Shown here: positions 21,438 through 33,205 of the stretch, piece by piece
How the letters are laid out: the number at the start of each line of letters is the position of its first letter
How positions within the stretch are numbered: the first letter of the stretch is position 1
From: Halichondria panicea
Lineage: Eukaryota > Porifera > Demospongiae > Suberitida > Halichondriidae
Direction of reading: 5' to 3'
NCBI RefSeq assembly: GCF_963675165.1
Contig: NC_087377.1
Coordinates: 842,501-906,500, forward strand
DNA: 64,000 bases
The notes under the pieces: generated by a model
The model's input: only the letters and a program-made list of their open reading frames with translations
Databases searched by the model: none
What the model was told of the DNA's origin: nothing
Made by a program: the position numbers and the translations under genes

Positions 21438-21908
21438 GTAGAAGGGTGAAAATGAGCGTGGGCATGCTGAGCTAGAGATGTTGGACTGCCCACACAGATA
21501 TCTATGACTAATAAAACTTTGCCTGCAGCATGCAAGCTGGACATGGACTTGGAACTGGAAGTTTGCAAGCTCTATAGCTAGCTATAATTATAGTCTAGAT
21601 TGTGTGTTCAGATTCTATCAGACTATTACCTTTTCTTGTGTCTTTCTACATGCTAGTATAGATCAAGAATAGCTTAGTCATCATTATCATATAGCAGGTA
21701 GCTACTGCCACCAGAGCTGGCCACGCTGGTTCTCTGATCTGACTTGCAGCACAGCTTGGGTGGTTGTCTCAGTACATGTACAGTCTTATTAACTCTGAAT
21801 GCGTGGGAGAATACCTTACGTCACGATTGTGGGCTACATATCTCCCACGTTCATAAAAATCCTTGTGGATCACGCGATTTCCCAAACCAGGCCTTACTTT
21901 TTCCATAG

Positions 21909-22944
21909 AGGGTTTTATAAAACAGGGAATGAGAAATGAGGAAATGAGAAATAAGAAATGAGGAAATGAGGAAATAAGAAATAGGAAATGAGGAAATGAA
22001 GAAATAAGAAATAGAATAATAATAATATATTTATGCATGGTTACGATCATCACCATGGCATTAATTTTCATCACAATAATTATGACATTATTATAATAAT
22101 AATTGCACAAAAGTAATGATTGATATCAGCCAAGAAGCTAGTAGGTGACTAAGTATTTAGTTATCAATAATATATAATTATAGTGGCACCTCCACACAGT
22201 ACAGGTTGTCGGACACATTGTAAGAATTAAATTTTACCATCGCTTCAGATGGTACAGTGAGCTTTCTTCCTTAAAGGTAGCATCAGCTTTCACTAGGCAT
22301 TGCTTGTGAGAATGGTAATGGGAATTGCTTTCTTCACCCTGTAGCGAGATTGGATATGATACCAGTACAGTGTACTAATGTCATTACTTCCTGCAGCTTT
22401 ACGACAGACTGGCAGATCATATATTAGAATTTGCTTGGTTTGACAAACAGTTTTGGAGGTTTCTTTGCTGTTACTTACATGTAGATGTTGACATTGAGTC
22501 CAGTCCATTGACTATCACTTGCCCACTGGATTGTGAAATCAGTGAATGTATTGCCAGTATAGCCACGCATAGGTAAATTGTTTGAGACTGTGGGACTGTA
22601 GGACAGTACATGTAAGTACCGTTACGTAGGTAGATCTGATGTCTGAACCATGCCAGTCGTACATGGCACACAAGTAGATAGAGGTAGGGAGTGTCACACC
22701 GTGTACCAGAGGAACATAAGTTCTGTATGGTGGCAGAGCACCAGGAGACTTGTCACCAGGAGGTACGTACCTGTAGCTCAGTAGATGTTAGCTTCGTCTT
22801 CAGACTTGCTCTGCCCATAGATATGCTCTGCCTAACAGCTCATTTCTATTTCTTATTTCTCATTTCCTATTTCTTATTTCCTCATTTCCTCATTTCCTCA
22901 TTTCTCATTTCCTCATTTCTCATTCCCTGTTTTATAACAACCCT
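21909..22944. mobile_element. Palindromic (foldback-type) element with minisatellite arms
   Basis: The arms at about 21,909-22,012 and 22,842-22,944 are inverted: both outer ends contain TTATAAAACAGGGAATGAG followed inward by repeats of gagaaatgaggaaat. It is flanked by tccatag on both sides (21,902-21,908 and 22,945-22,951), a 7-bp target duplication. The unique core of about 800 bp has minus-strand coding-like stretches (GYTGNTFTDFTIQWASDSQW at about 22,570-22,500; KQILIYDLPVCRKAAGSND at about 22,440-22,370) of unknown family, possibly captured exons. Confidence 0.75.
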
Positions 22945-23366
22945 TCCATAGATGTAGGAGAGAGGGATTGGAAACGGAAGTGGGCCTCGGAAAACATCCG
23001 CGCCTCGCTTTCTTGTCTTCTTTTCTTGCCTCAAAATGAGGAAAATTCATTGCATAAGCGGTGAAAGAAGAGGGAAAGAAACACAATCAACACAACAGTG
23101 CATTGGTGGTACATAGTAATAGTAAGGAGAATGTGCAGAGCTAGTGGTATTGGATACTTGTTTCACAGTAGATATAAAATCATCAGAGGATGCTTAGTTC
23201 CCTGAAATTGTGAATATTTGTGACTGTCAGAGGCTTCTCTTTTGCTGCCAACTTAATTAAATGAAAAAGAAAACCATCAAGAAGTCCACTAGTTTGAGGC
23301 AATAACCATGATCATTCATACGACAAGATACATAATACACCATGTAACTTTCTTAATAATAATTTA

Positions 23367-23560
23367 TTGTTTTCACTTTTGATGAATCAATTGTACTATA
23401 TAATATATATACTAGGCTGGTGAACGTACATTTCAATTTCCAATTCATTAAGTATAATTACATACACTTGGAGACAGCAAAAACACTCCACAGCACTGCC
23501 AGTTGCTTTCTAAGTGTAAAACGAGTGGGATCAAACCGAACAACATTAACAAAAACTTAC
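23367..23560 (-). pseudogene. Roco gene fragment captured inside the P-like element
   Basis: This stretch aligns on the same strand to 26,237-26,400 of the Roco exon. Both have cttttgatgaat, aattgtac, a ctggtgaNc segment, catttcaatttccNattca and the longer shared block gacagcaaaa...cactgccagttgct and gtgtaaaacgagtggga. Small indels and substitutions destroy the reading frame. Its place wholly within the TIRs of the second P-like transposon indicates transduplication of host sequence. Confidence 0.75.
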
Positions 23561-23687
23561 ACAATAAAAATGATTATTATACAGCTATAATTATGATTAG
23601 TTTAGCACTCTAATCAGACAGTCTTAGATGGAGAGAAGCTGGTGAGGTATACAAGGGTGTATATATAGCCGGAACAGCCGATAACAT

Positions 23688-23930
23688 TTACGAGGGCGGT
23701 GACGTGTAGGGGTGTAGAGAGGAGGGGTATGCTTCTGTCTTCTTTTCTTCAGCGTACTCAGTAAGTTTTGGCTTGCGAGGTATTGCTAATATAGATGAAA
23801 CAGCATTTGTAGTAGTTAAATATCTCGGGCCTACAGGCCCTTCTCCACAATCTACTACCGGGCCAATAACAATTATGAGCTCGAGGTAAAAATAGGTGAC
23901 TACACATTCATGCACACAAAAGCTATACAT
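23688..23930 (-). CDS. Short ORF inside the P-like element
   Basis: The C-terminal half of this open minus-strand frame (GPVGPRYLTTTNAVSSILAI, then PKLTEYAEEKKTEAYP, ending PSS and stop) looks more protein-like than the hydrophobic N-terminal part, so it may be a terminal exon with acceptor near 23,870. I do not recognise it. It could be another captured host exon or an element-encoded remnant. Confidence 0.3.
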   Translation of the reverse strand: MYSFCVHECVVTYFYLELIIVIGPVVDCGEGPVGPRYLTTTNAVSSILAIPRKPKLTEYAEEKKTEAYPSSLHPYTSPPS

Positions 23931-24960
23931 CCACCTGATCCAAAACTAATGCTCTTGGGGTGATCACCAATCATAAGGGAATGTATGCCTAAAATTAAAA
24001 TTTCTGTAACGCTTAGCGTATTCCCAAAAAAGGGATCTTTAGTGGTGCTCTTTAATTCAACTTTTTTCTAGCACTAAATTCTACCAGCTGATGTATGACT
24101 AATTTTCTTTGGCTTGGGGTGATACCACATGATTTACCAACAAGCATATTGAAGTATACGACCTAAACATTAATCATTTCAGAGAAAAAGGAATAAATGT
24201 GTACAATACAAGATTAAACTTACCTAAATTCAATGAAGAAGATAGTAAATAGAGCTTGAATAATGGTTATTCACTATCTATATAAAGCACAGTTGCACTC
24301 GATACTGGAAAACTTGACAGAATACTAGTGACAACTCATAAAATCCTAGATTTGCAATAATCTCAGTTACCCGCGAAGTTCCTGGGGAATAGATTAGCCC
24401 TCATTAAGCGAGGCGCGGATGTTTATCGAGGTCATATGTGAAGTACATTGAAATCTACTTCCGTTTCCAATCCCTCTCTCCTACATCTATGCTTTTTCTT
24501 AAACTGTACGCCCATTTCTTTCTTTGCTGCCTCACTATGTCTTTCTTATGATTTATGGATGAACAGTGACAACAGCAAGAAAAAGTAAGGCCTGGGAACG
24601 AGGCTAGCTCTAGCTCTAGCTCTGATCATGAAGAAGCTGCAACTGAAGTGATCCTGTACCCAACAACAATGGTAAAGGGTCACTAAACTAGAAAGCTGGA
24701 AATGAAATTTTATAAAAATAGAAGGTGGTAATAACTATAATCAAACACAGAACACAGAGCATTATAATAGTCAGTACTTATAGTCAACACAGAGTTCTTG
24801 CATGCTTCTTTACTTGACATCTTTATTCGTCCCTTTCAAGCAACTCCAGTATCTGTATGAAGCATGAGCACAGCATAATCAACCAAAGCTATAGAGAACA
24901 AAACATTAGATTAGACTACAATCAGATTACAAACACACGTACCTTGTCAGGTTATCATGA

Positions 24961-27900
24961 TCAATTGGTGGCACTATGAGCAACTGCAGTTGCTGTCCTC
25001 ACATACTTGTCTTCAATTTCCTCGGCTACATCGTTACGCTCAACAGTAGGCCTCCTTAGACATTCACATATGTAAGGCCATGTCATCGGTGGATGAGTGA
25101 CTTCAAGACGCTTGGCTACTATCATCGTTAGGCGGCACACATTATCTGTGCTACGATCTCGAATATTTTCCAACTCGTAAAACTTCACCCCGAGAGCCAG
25201 TCCCAAGTTGAACCAATCCTTGCTGGCACTTCTCAGATTCTCACAAATTGTTAGAATATCATCTCCAGTCAGAACCGACGACTGTTGTTGTGCAATTTCT
25301 ACTGTTTGGTTTCTGCTAGTAGGCTCCTCTTGTGACGATCCTACACACACACACACACACACACACAAGTACATATTGCATTGAAAATGGCCAGTTTTAT
25401 GACAAACTGCAATACAGTAAGCATCTGAAAATGCACAATAATTACGATAATTATAGCAAATTAATGGGGAATGCCAGGACTGTAGGAATCAAGATCATGT
25501 ATTTTCCAGACTGAAGGTTTCCGATTATGATAGATGGAATTATGATAAGAGCTTTGTTTAAGTAAGATAGACCTAGGAGCTAACATTATTGTCCGAAGCT
25601 GGCTTATATTCTGAACACCTTTTACTTGTGTAATGCTGAAATGGCTCACACTAAAATGTATGGTAAATAGAATTGGACAGTTGTAAGAGTTCTGTTGTCA
25701 TTGTGGGGCAGAGGAAGTAAACAATGTGTACATTGGTTACATGGTTACATGTATGTAAAGTTTTAATACATGTGTAAGTATAGATGATAAAAGTAATGGG
25801 AGTAATTACTTGTGTAATGCTGAAATGGCTCACACTAAAATGTAAAATGTATGGTAAATAGAATTGAATTTTATAATTAAAAAGTAATGGGAGTAATTGA
25901 GATCTTACCTTCCAGTTTATTACAAGCAGAGAGCCAATCTTTGTGACCGTCTTCTAGCTGATACGTCTTCTTGAATAGAGTACACCTCATAACATCGTCC
26001 TCAGCCAGCACACGAGCTGGGTGGTGGGGCACTTGGGGACTTGGACTAGAGATAGATTGAGATATGCAGGGACACAAAAACGCAACTTCAGGATCCTCAT
26101 ACGTGTATTTCAGGGCTTTGTAAGCAGATCGAAGACCAGAGTGAATATTTTCAAATATCAATGACAAAATTGTTTTTCGATTATTGGTGGAATGAATTTC
26201 GAGCATTGAAAACCCGTCAATTAGCGTGACAGTACAGTTTCGCTTTTGATGAATAAATTGTACAAAATTTCTACTCGGCTGGTGATCCTCCATTTCAATT
26301 TCCCATTCACATTCTTTAATCAAGTACACTTGTAGACAGCAAAACACTCCACAGCACTGCCAGTTGCTTTTGAAGTGTAAAACGAGTGGGATTAAATTAG
26401 TCTTCAGCAAATCAGCTCGTTTGTCATTGACTTGAGTTGGTGGGAGCAAGGATAGAAGTGATGGCATATAGAAACGCTTATCTTGCCCTCGTGAGAATAA
26501 ACGAAATGGGGTGGCTATCAGCAAGTGCTTGAATATTTCAATCAAATCGATGGGTGCAAAGAGTCCATCGATATAATGCTTTTCAAAATTCTTATCAGAT
26601 AAAAGTTCAATCGTAATAATTCCTTTATCGGTAAATTTTAACCAGTCTCCTAACCCGTGTATTGGAGTGTTACTTCCTCGCACGTATGCAGCATACTCGA
26701 CAAGCTCTGTTACTTTATCGAGAAGCACTTGAGTATCACAGAATACCACATTTGATAGAATGGCAGGATAATAGTGAAAGATGTGATGCTCATGGAAGAA
26801 TTTCAAAGCTTCACAAAGTGCATCTTCGTGAAAATTATGTAGCGTTTTTGCAATTTCTACACATTCGGTCTTGCTTAGAACTTTTCTGTTTTCATCGTTG
26901 GAAACCTTCTCGACAATAATTTCCAAAATAAACCACCAAAAAGGGACAAGGATTTCAATATTCAACTCTTGAGATAGTTTATGAACATATTCACGAATTG
27001 TCTTTGCCACTTCCTTACTGTCAGGATCGCAGTGTTTGCAATCTACAGGAAATATAATCTCTTTCGTTATACCCAAATTGAAAAACATAGTCAACTTCTT
27101 AATGCAGTCTTTCTCCGCAAAATTCAACAACGTTTTATTCTTGTCAGATAATGTTTCTTTGCATTCAGATTGATGGTCTTTGTGAGTACCAATGCATACC
27201 AGCTTGCAGTTTTCACTATGAGATTGAATTGACTGCACGAGATACTTGAAGTTATCCAAAACTGAGAGATGTGACTTGAAACCTTCACCAACTGGCTTAT
27301 TGTCCTTGTAGTATTCAACCAGTGGATGATCGTCAAGGCAGTCAGAGAGACGAAGAATGTACAAAGCTACAGAAATCTTGGGCATGAAGAGTGGCAGTAG
27401 ATTATGAAAGTGTGGTTGCCCACCGCTATCGATTATGTAGATCCAATGAGATCCAAACTTTTCTTGAACAGCAGTACGATCAGCATCAGAAAATCGCTGA
27501 ATATTCGCCATTACATTTGAAACAGTGCTAAGAAATTTACTCTTTTTTCCTTCTAGCTTACTAGTTAAATTTGCTCCAGCTACTGATGGTTCAGTCGCTC
27601 TTAAAGTCGGAGGAGTTGCATCAACTGGCATATCGAATTCGTTGCTAGGTTCAAGTTGCTTCAGAGCAATGCTGACTTCTTGTGGGATAGCAGATGCTTT
27701 AGAGTTAGGATCTGAGCTGGTTACATGAGATTTAATAGCATCAGCAACAATGCGTTGTAGGTCATCACTAGATACTGGTTTCCATGGTCTAGAGGGATCT
27801 TCTTGAGCTTCCATTTTTATCTTTGTAGTGTCACGAATTTGTCGAATACATATCCTCTCTGCTGTGCTAGCTAATGGAGTGCTATTTCGATCTACAGGAG

Positions 27901-28050
27901 GAGGCAGTCCCAGAAGGAGATGCTTAGTGGAGGTTTTACCAGTGCCCGCCATTCCAAAGAATAAGATATTGGTAGTGTTCACACGGACAAATCCAGCCTT
28001 CATGGCTTCATTAAGAGCTTGCTCAGACTTAGATGATTCATCATTGAGGG
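24961..28050 (-). CDS. Roco-family GTPase with COR region and C-terminal death domain
   Basis: A long minus-strand exon, 28,050-25,909, is joined in phase (GAA G / GA TCG) to a terminal exon 25,340-24,961 ending TGA. The Ras-of-complex GTPase shows the P-loop GMAGTGKTS in NILFFGMAGTGKTSTKHLLL, switch II DSGGQPHFHNLLPLF and the base-recognition motif CIGTHKD. The COR region follows, ending in a cysteine-containing AFLCPC stretch typical of invertebrate COR proteins. The last exon begins with a Gln/Ser linker and ends in a death domain: DWFNLGLALGVKFYELENI, TWPYICECLRRPTV and a final IEDKY. Roco proteins are GTP-regulated scaffolds that dimerise through COR; the death domain suggests coupling to death-fold signalling. 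No kinase or LRR is seen. Acceptor ctattatttcag at 28,051 fits best; upstream exons are not identified. Phase would allow splicing from the SH3 exons at 29,322, but the 1.3 kb gap makes this unproven. No internal stop was seen. Confidence 0.85.
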
Positions 28051-28123
28051 CTGAAATAATAGGAATACAGACTGAAACCTGAAACACAGTATATACTCGA
28101 CTATGTACCCTTGTGTGAGTCAC

Positions 28124-29321
28124 GTACTTCCCTTGAAAAGGTACCCACTACGTATGTACAGTAACAGTAACTTTCTCACAGTTCATATACAAAAACAAGT
28201 CATCTGTATACACAGCAGGAGCGCATGGATATTCATCATTTCTTTAATATTACTTTTTCATTTCCCTTGTTAGTATTATGATGATATCAAGTGATGAATG
28301 AAATGGTTCACTGTCAATAAAGTGAGCGTGTGTTGTAATACTCATGATATTAATGAATCATAAAACAAAGTATACACATGCATGAAGTCCATGCAGCAAT
28401 CTAACAATGACCACACGATAATTGAATACAATGTACACTAGTCTCACTTGCTTTACGCTATAATTATAGGCAAGCTATGAAGTTGCTTTGTTCTCAGATT
28501 CCTTGTGTCCTGATATTGCTGATTCAGTCACAGTTTCACCCGTTTATATGATCGTACAACAAATTTATGAATAAAACAAAATTAGAGTTTTTCTGTTAAT
28601 TGTGCAAAAACGCTAATGCAAACAGTACGGGGAACTTTATTCTGATGGCTACTGTATATATGTTATTATATACTCATGCAAGAGGCTAATACAACTAGAG
28701 CTAGAGGCATGCTGACGCTTTTGAGAATGGAATTTTAGTAGTGTATGAGAACATGCATTATGGACTAAGTCAGCAAAGAAGACTGGAGTCTTGGACATAA
28801 CTATGGCTCTTCTGGGGCTATAGGATCAGGATAAGCAAAGAAGCAACAATCACAATTATAATTATAGTGATCCTTTTTTCATTCTTCTTGGCACGGGATC
28901 ACTTAACAGTAAAAACGTACCTCGAATAAAGGACGCGTGTAGCTAGCTAGCCATGCAGCGGAAGTTCCGTTTTTGCTTGCTTATATTCAACAACAAAGCT
29001 TTAACGCCTTAACACAACTTGTTGTGTGAAGACTATCTATGCTGTTGACGCAGTGCCATGAAGCCTACTATATACATGACTATACAATGATTGATCATGC
29101 ATAAATATATAATATACATGCAATGCAATATTCAACACAGACGACATAATAATTATATAACTTTAATACAGCAACCCTAATCCGCACTATTATTATAAGA
29201 AGGTGAATGACATAAAGTAATCCAATATATCAGGAGAATATTGACTTGGGCACTACAAATGATATAGAAAACCTCCCATAGTACAGTGTGTGTGCGTGTG
29301 CGTGCAATGTCAAGTTCTTAC
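28124..29321. other. Non-coding interval with a dispersed repeat
   Basis: No exon could be supported. About 28,250-28,690 resembles 32,555-33,060 (shared phrases include gtgatgaatgaaatggttcac, gtcaataaagtga and ggaactttattctga), so a roughly 450-500 bp dispersed repeat is present twice in the window. The rest is AT-rich. Confidence 0.6.
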
Positions 29322-30389
29322 CTGGTTCTGGTGGAGGCTCGGCTGGTACCGGGATGAATTCTATAAAGATACTTGGGAAGACCCCCTCCTTATTGTTGAG
29401 CCTCCCTCTAAACCATCCCTCCTCCTCTTCTGCTATCACCTCAACGATCTACACAACAAAGCAGAATACTCATTTATCATCTAAATACATGTACAATATA
29501 AATGTAAAACCTCGGACTTCCTAACAAGATGAGCAGTTATTACTCTGCCTAACACTTTATGATGGTACAGTGCACATAAGAAAGGAAAGCACATGACTCT
29601 AGTGTATAAGAGAATAATCTGCATGACAATAGACTGGTTTACACAGTTAATAAACATCAACAGCCCTGCACAGAACAGTCAAGTTTTAATTACCTGTCCA
29701 GCTTCAAGAGAAAGCTCGTTAGGACTTTCTGCAACAAAGCTGTACACCACCTTAGCACGTCGGCTCTTTATAGCTCCTCCACCATCTGAAATCACGCAGA
29801 CACGCACATGCATGTAACGTTAGCATAGTTTACAAACATCAGGATATTTTCCTTGTAGCTCTAACTAACTAACAAAGTCTGTTAAGTACCTCGCACAACC
29901 GGTGGCTCTGATGGTGGTTGTGCTGGAGGTGGGATCTTGGCTGGTCTCATTTTGATAAAATTGACAGGGAAGAGCCCTCTTTCTCCATTCAGAGTTCCTT
30001 CACACCAGCCTTCATCAACCTGTGTGTGTAAGTGGGTGGGCTTGTATTGATCCTGTAATGTTAATTTATGGGTGAAAACAGAAAAACGAAAGTCTAGGTG
30101 CACAGAGCTCCCTCTGAAACTAGAACCAACACCCTTTCAGAGGAGGTTATTGCTCCAAATACAGACTCCCCCACACAGGGAGATACCAGCCTGACCACTA
30201 CATACAATACCATTTACAAGACACACTACACACAAAACAAAACACTGTCACAATAGAGAAGAAGCCTGGATCCCTAAACAGTGAAGCAACACACATAACT
30301 CACTGTCACAACATCTTGAATGATATCCCCTACATTCAAAGACAGCTCACCATCTTGAGTTTTCGGAAACGCAAAAAGAACTTCTGCCG
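29322..30389 (-). CDS. Two-SH3 adaptor protein (CD2AP/CIN85-like), partial
   Basis: Four minus-strand exons join in phase: 30,389-30,304, 30,019-29,890, 29,785-29,694 and 29,448-29,322. They encode two SH3 domains. SH3-1: [54 protein letters not shown] proline-rich linker follows ([13 protein letters not shown]). SH3-2: [52 protein letters not shown], then PAEPPPEP. ALYxF-type, ELSL..G, W and P..FI positions are all present, and each domain is split by an intron at the same place. Tandem SH3 domains separated by short proline linkers resemble CD2AP/SH3KBP1-type endocytic or cytoskeletal adaptors. No start or stop codon is found, so exons are missing on both sides. Confidence 0.8.
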
Positions 30390-30570
30390 CTGTTTGGAAA
30401 AACAACATTAATGTGTATCAGGAAGAACAACATAATTATACAACACAAACAAATTCAATGATTTTCTGATTTTTTGAGAGGCTTATAGAAGGAGCTCTTT
30501 CAGATAGCTTGCTCAAATCTCAAATTTAAAACGGGCCATAATTTCTCTTTCAGAAAAATACCATGGGCTA

Positions 30571-32166
30571 CTGTATAGCGGGTATATTTCGAGGGTATAA
30601 ATGTTCGCAGTTTTCGCCTGTACCGGGAAATTTTATACCCATGAAAATTTATGAATAGTACTATTAGTAGGCGTGTTCAGTATTATTGACCACACCTATC
30701 GACAATAAGAGGAAAGAAAAAAGGAATCAAGAGACAAGGACGCCGGTATAGGCCTGATTGTTTTGTACTGGTGCATGCATGCATGGTATCCCCTGATCAT
30801 GGCCTGCACAGCAAACGTTCTGCTAGAGGTGGAAGACATAGTGCCTCACCGATTCTATTATTTTATACAGGCATTCGAGCTCTGGGCAGTTAAGGCCTGG
30901 GTCAGGCACCGATAAGATTAATTTTATTCATTGCCTACATTTTATGTAGATCATGTAGATCATGTAGTGTTAATGAGATTCATAATGTTTATTAATGTTA
31001 TTCATTGCACATGACGTCATAAGGTCAATGTATTTGCTTAGCTAGCTGCTAAAACTATTATAGATTATCTTTGGCAACAAATACGGCGGACTTAAACAAG
31101 GTAAGAGTAGCTGTTTAGGCCCTCAAAAGATAGATTATGTTGTTATGATTATGTTTCCTTGATGGGAAGTAAAAATGTCCAAAACTTTCTTAGCTATGCT
31201 AGCTTCTTTAGCCCTGACAGCCACCCTAGAGGTAGGCTATTTTGTGTATCTCAAGAATACAATAACTCCTACTCTTCCCATCAAGGATACTAGTACCTAG
31301 CTATGAGATGTTCATCTAGCCTTGTTTTTGAAGCTTGATCTTGGCATCTTCAACGCCGTATTTGCACTTCTCTTTCTGAAAGTGGCATGACGTCATCATC
31401 ATTTATGGGACTAATTAGCATAATTGAATTAAGCTAATTAGTTTTTTGGAAAAAGAAAACATTGAGCTTCATTTTGGATCATTTTGATGCAGCATACACT
31501 GTATATTGCAAATAATACAGCAGTATGAACATAGTGTAAATTTTGGTGTTAAAATCTGGACCCGGGCCTTAAGTGCGCAGAGAGGCTACAGTAGACTCTC
31601 GCTATTCCGGCTCTCTGAAGTACGGCCACCTCAATAATCGCTTGGCACGGAATGCTAGCTATATGTTTACTGCACAAAACTCACCATGAAGTACGGCCAC
31701 TCGCTATTCCGTTTACCGGCCAGTGCTGGCTGTCCCAAACAAGGTTTTCAATGTAATTTTATACGTGTATTACGGCCGGATATATGACGTTTTGGGTGTG
31801 GTTTAGCAAATAAATAAAATTGGATTACACTTAAATAGAGAACAGAATGATTCATTATCCTACATTATCCTCGAGACAAGAACCGCAAAAGTAGTCATTA
31901 GATTCGAGGTAAGGTCGTTTTTAAGCCGCGGCTATTTCCTGAGCTGCAGCCACCTCGCTATTCCGGCCAAGCTGCATAGTCCCAAAGGTGACCGGATTAA
32001 CGAGAGTCTACTGTATTACCGCTAAGGGTGTGGAGGTACAGCTGCATGTTGATGTGCGCAAGCGCCAGAAGGCTGGAACTCAGACCACGAAAATAAAATC
32101 CGCGAAATCCTTTGTAGAGGTCCACCCGCGAAAATTTATATCCTCGAAATAATACCTGCTATACGG
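30571..32166. mobile_element. Mariner-like TIR element, 1.6 kb, TA flanks
   Basis: The left end CTGTATAGCGGGTATATTTC with gagggtataaa matches, inverted, the right end ...cctcgaaataatacctgctatacgg. TA precedes and follows. No transposase ORF is visible; the interior includes short tandem gtagatcat motifs and a nested 425-bp element. A TA duplication and this type of end suggest a Tc1/mariner non-autonomous element. Confidence 0.65.
31589..32013. mobile_element. Pogo/Tigger-like MITE nested in the mariner-like element
   Basis: The ends CAGTAGACTCTCG (left) and CGAGAGTCTACTG (right) are perfect inverted repeats followed by similar tATTCCGG/CCGGATTaa sequence, with TA on both outer sides. The interior contains further ctattccg and acggcc motifs but no ORF. 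CAGT..TCTCG ends are typical of pogo-group elements. Confidence 0.75.
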
Positions 32167-32234
32167 TACATAGCTTTGAAAAAAAACGTTTGCTACTGCC
32201 TAATGAAAGGCAGTAGGGCTGCTACCTAATGAAA

Positions 32235-32505
32235 GGCAGTATAGGGCAGGGATGGAGGAGATGCTCAAGTGATACTGGGATATACCCAGAGGAATGCAAG
32301 CAGGTACTAGGTGAGGGATGGAGGAGATACTCAAGTGATACTGGGAGACCCAGAGGAGAGCATAACTGCAAGCAGGTACTAGGTGAGGGGTGGAGGAGAT
32401 GCTCAAGTGATACTGGGAGACCCAGGGGAGAGCATGACTGCAAGCAGGTACTAGGTGAGGGGTGGAGGAGATGCTCAAGTGATACTGGGAGACTGCCACC
32501 ATCAC
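32235..32505. repeat. 72-bp minisatellite, about 3.7 units
   Basis: Units begin ggatggaggagatgctcaag and contain tgatactggga, cccagaggagagcat and gcaagcaggtactaggtgag. Spacing between ctcaagtgatac copies is 67, 72 and 72 bp. The translated ORFs on both strands here are repeat artefacts. Confidence 0.9.
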
Positions 32506-33040
32506 AATAGGAGAGAGGAAGAGATCTATACACATGCACTGGATACTTTTCAATAATAATTATAATTATTTCCATTTCACTTGTTATAATACATGATGAT
32601 ATCAAAGTGATGAATGAAATGGTTCACAGTCAATAAAGTGATCACGTGCAGTAATACTCAATTTCTTGATTTAGTCTGACAATGACACGATATTAAAATG
32701 AAATTAAGAATAACAAAGTACACAGTAAGTGAAGTGAGCATTCCATGATAGTAATAAACTATCTGCATATGATACTACAATGACAAGGTTAGCTGCCAAG
32801 TTGCTTCATTCTCAGATTCTTTGTGTCCAGTTAATTGTTGCTGACTCATCAACACTTTCACCCGTTTTAAAATTGTACAACAAATCGTAATTACGGTGCG
32901 TATACGAATAAAACATGTGCGTTCAATTCCAGTTGACAAGACATTTTCAGTTTGCGTAAAAACGACAACGTGACATGCCATGCAAACGGTACAGGAACTT
33001 TATTCTGACGGCTACTGTATGTTATTACTCATGCACGAGG

Positions 33041-33096
33041 GATGTACTGCTAATACAACTAGAGCACGAGAGCAAGAGTTGTATTAGCAGTACATC
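33041..33096. repeat. Perfect 20-bp stem hairpin with 16-nt loop
   Basis: 33,041-33,060 is the exact reverse complement of 33,077-33,096 (left arm gatgtactgctaatacaact). The related repeat at 28,660-28,700 has ctaatacaactagag but not the full palindrome. It could be a transcribed hairpin or a small foldback insertion. Confidence 0.9.
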
Positions 33097-33205
33097 ACGA
33101 GGGCATCACGTTATAATCAACTTAATGCTGATAGTGCGTAATAGTCTCGCATGCGTCATATACTGGGTTCCTAGTAGCAACCAATGACATTTGAGCATCT
33201 ATGCA

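Larger units (their letters stand above)
21904..24491. mobile_element. Second P-like transposon, split by a nested palindromic element
   Basis: The main body is 22,947-24,491 with perfect 35-bp TIRs (22,947-22,981 and 24,457-24,491; outer end CATAGATGTAGGAGAGAGGG). A subterminal block aacatccgcgcctcgctt occurs in both orientations near the ends. No target duplication adjoins 22,947, because another element (21,909-22,944) inserted five bases into the left end: the first five bases CATAG are also present at 21,904-21,908, preceded by ctttttc, which equals the ctttttc following the right end at 24,492-24,498. Removing the nested element restores a 7-bp target duplication like that of the first P-like copy. 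Confidence 0.8.

Noticed and set aside
32200-32605. ORFs with repeated VSQYHLSIS or VSLEHLLHPSP
   Set aside because: 72-bp minisatellite keeps several frames open on both strands.
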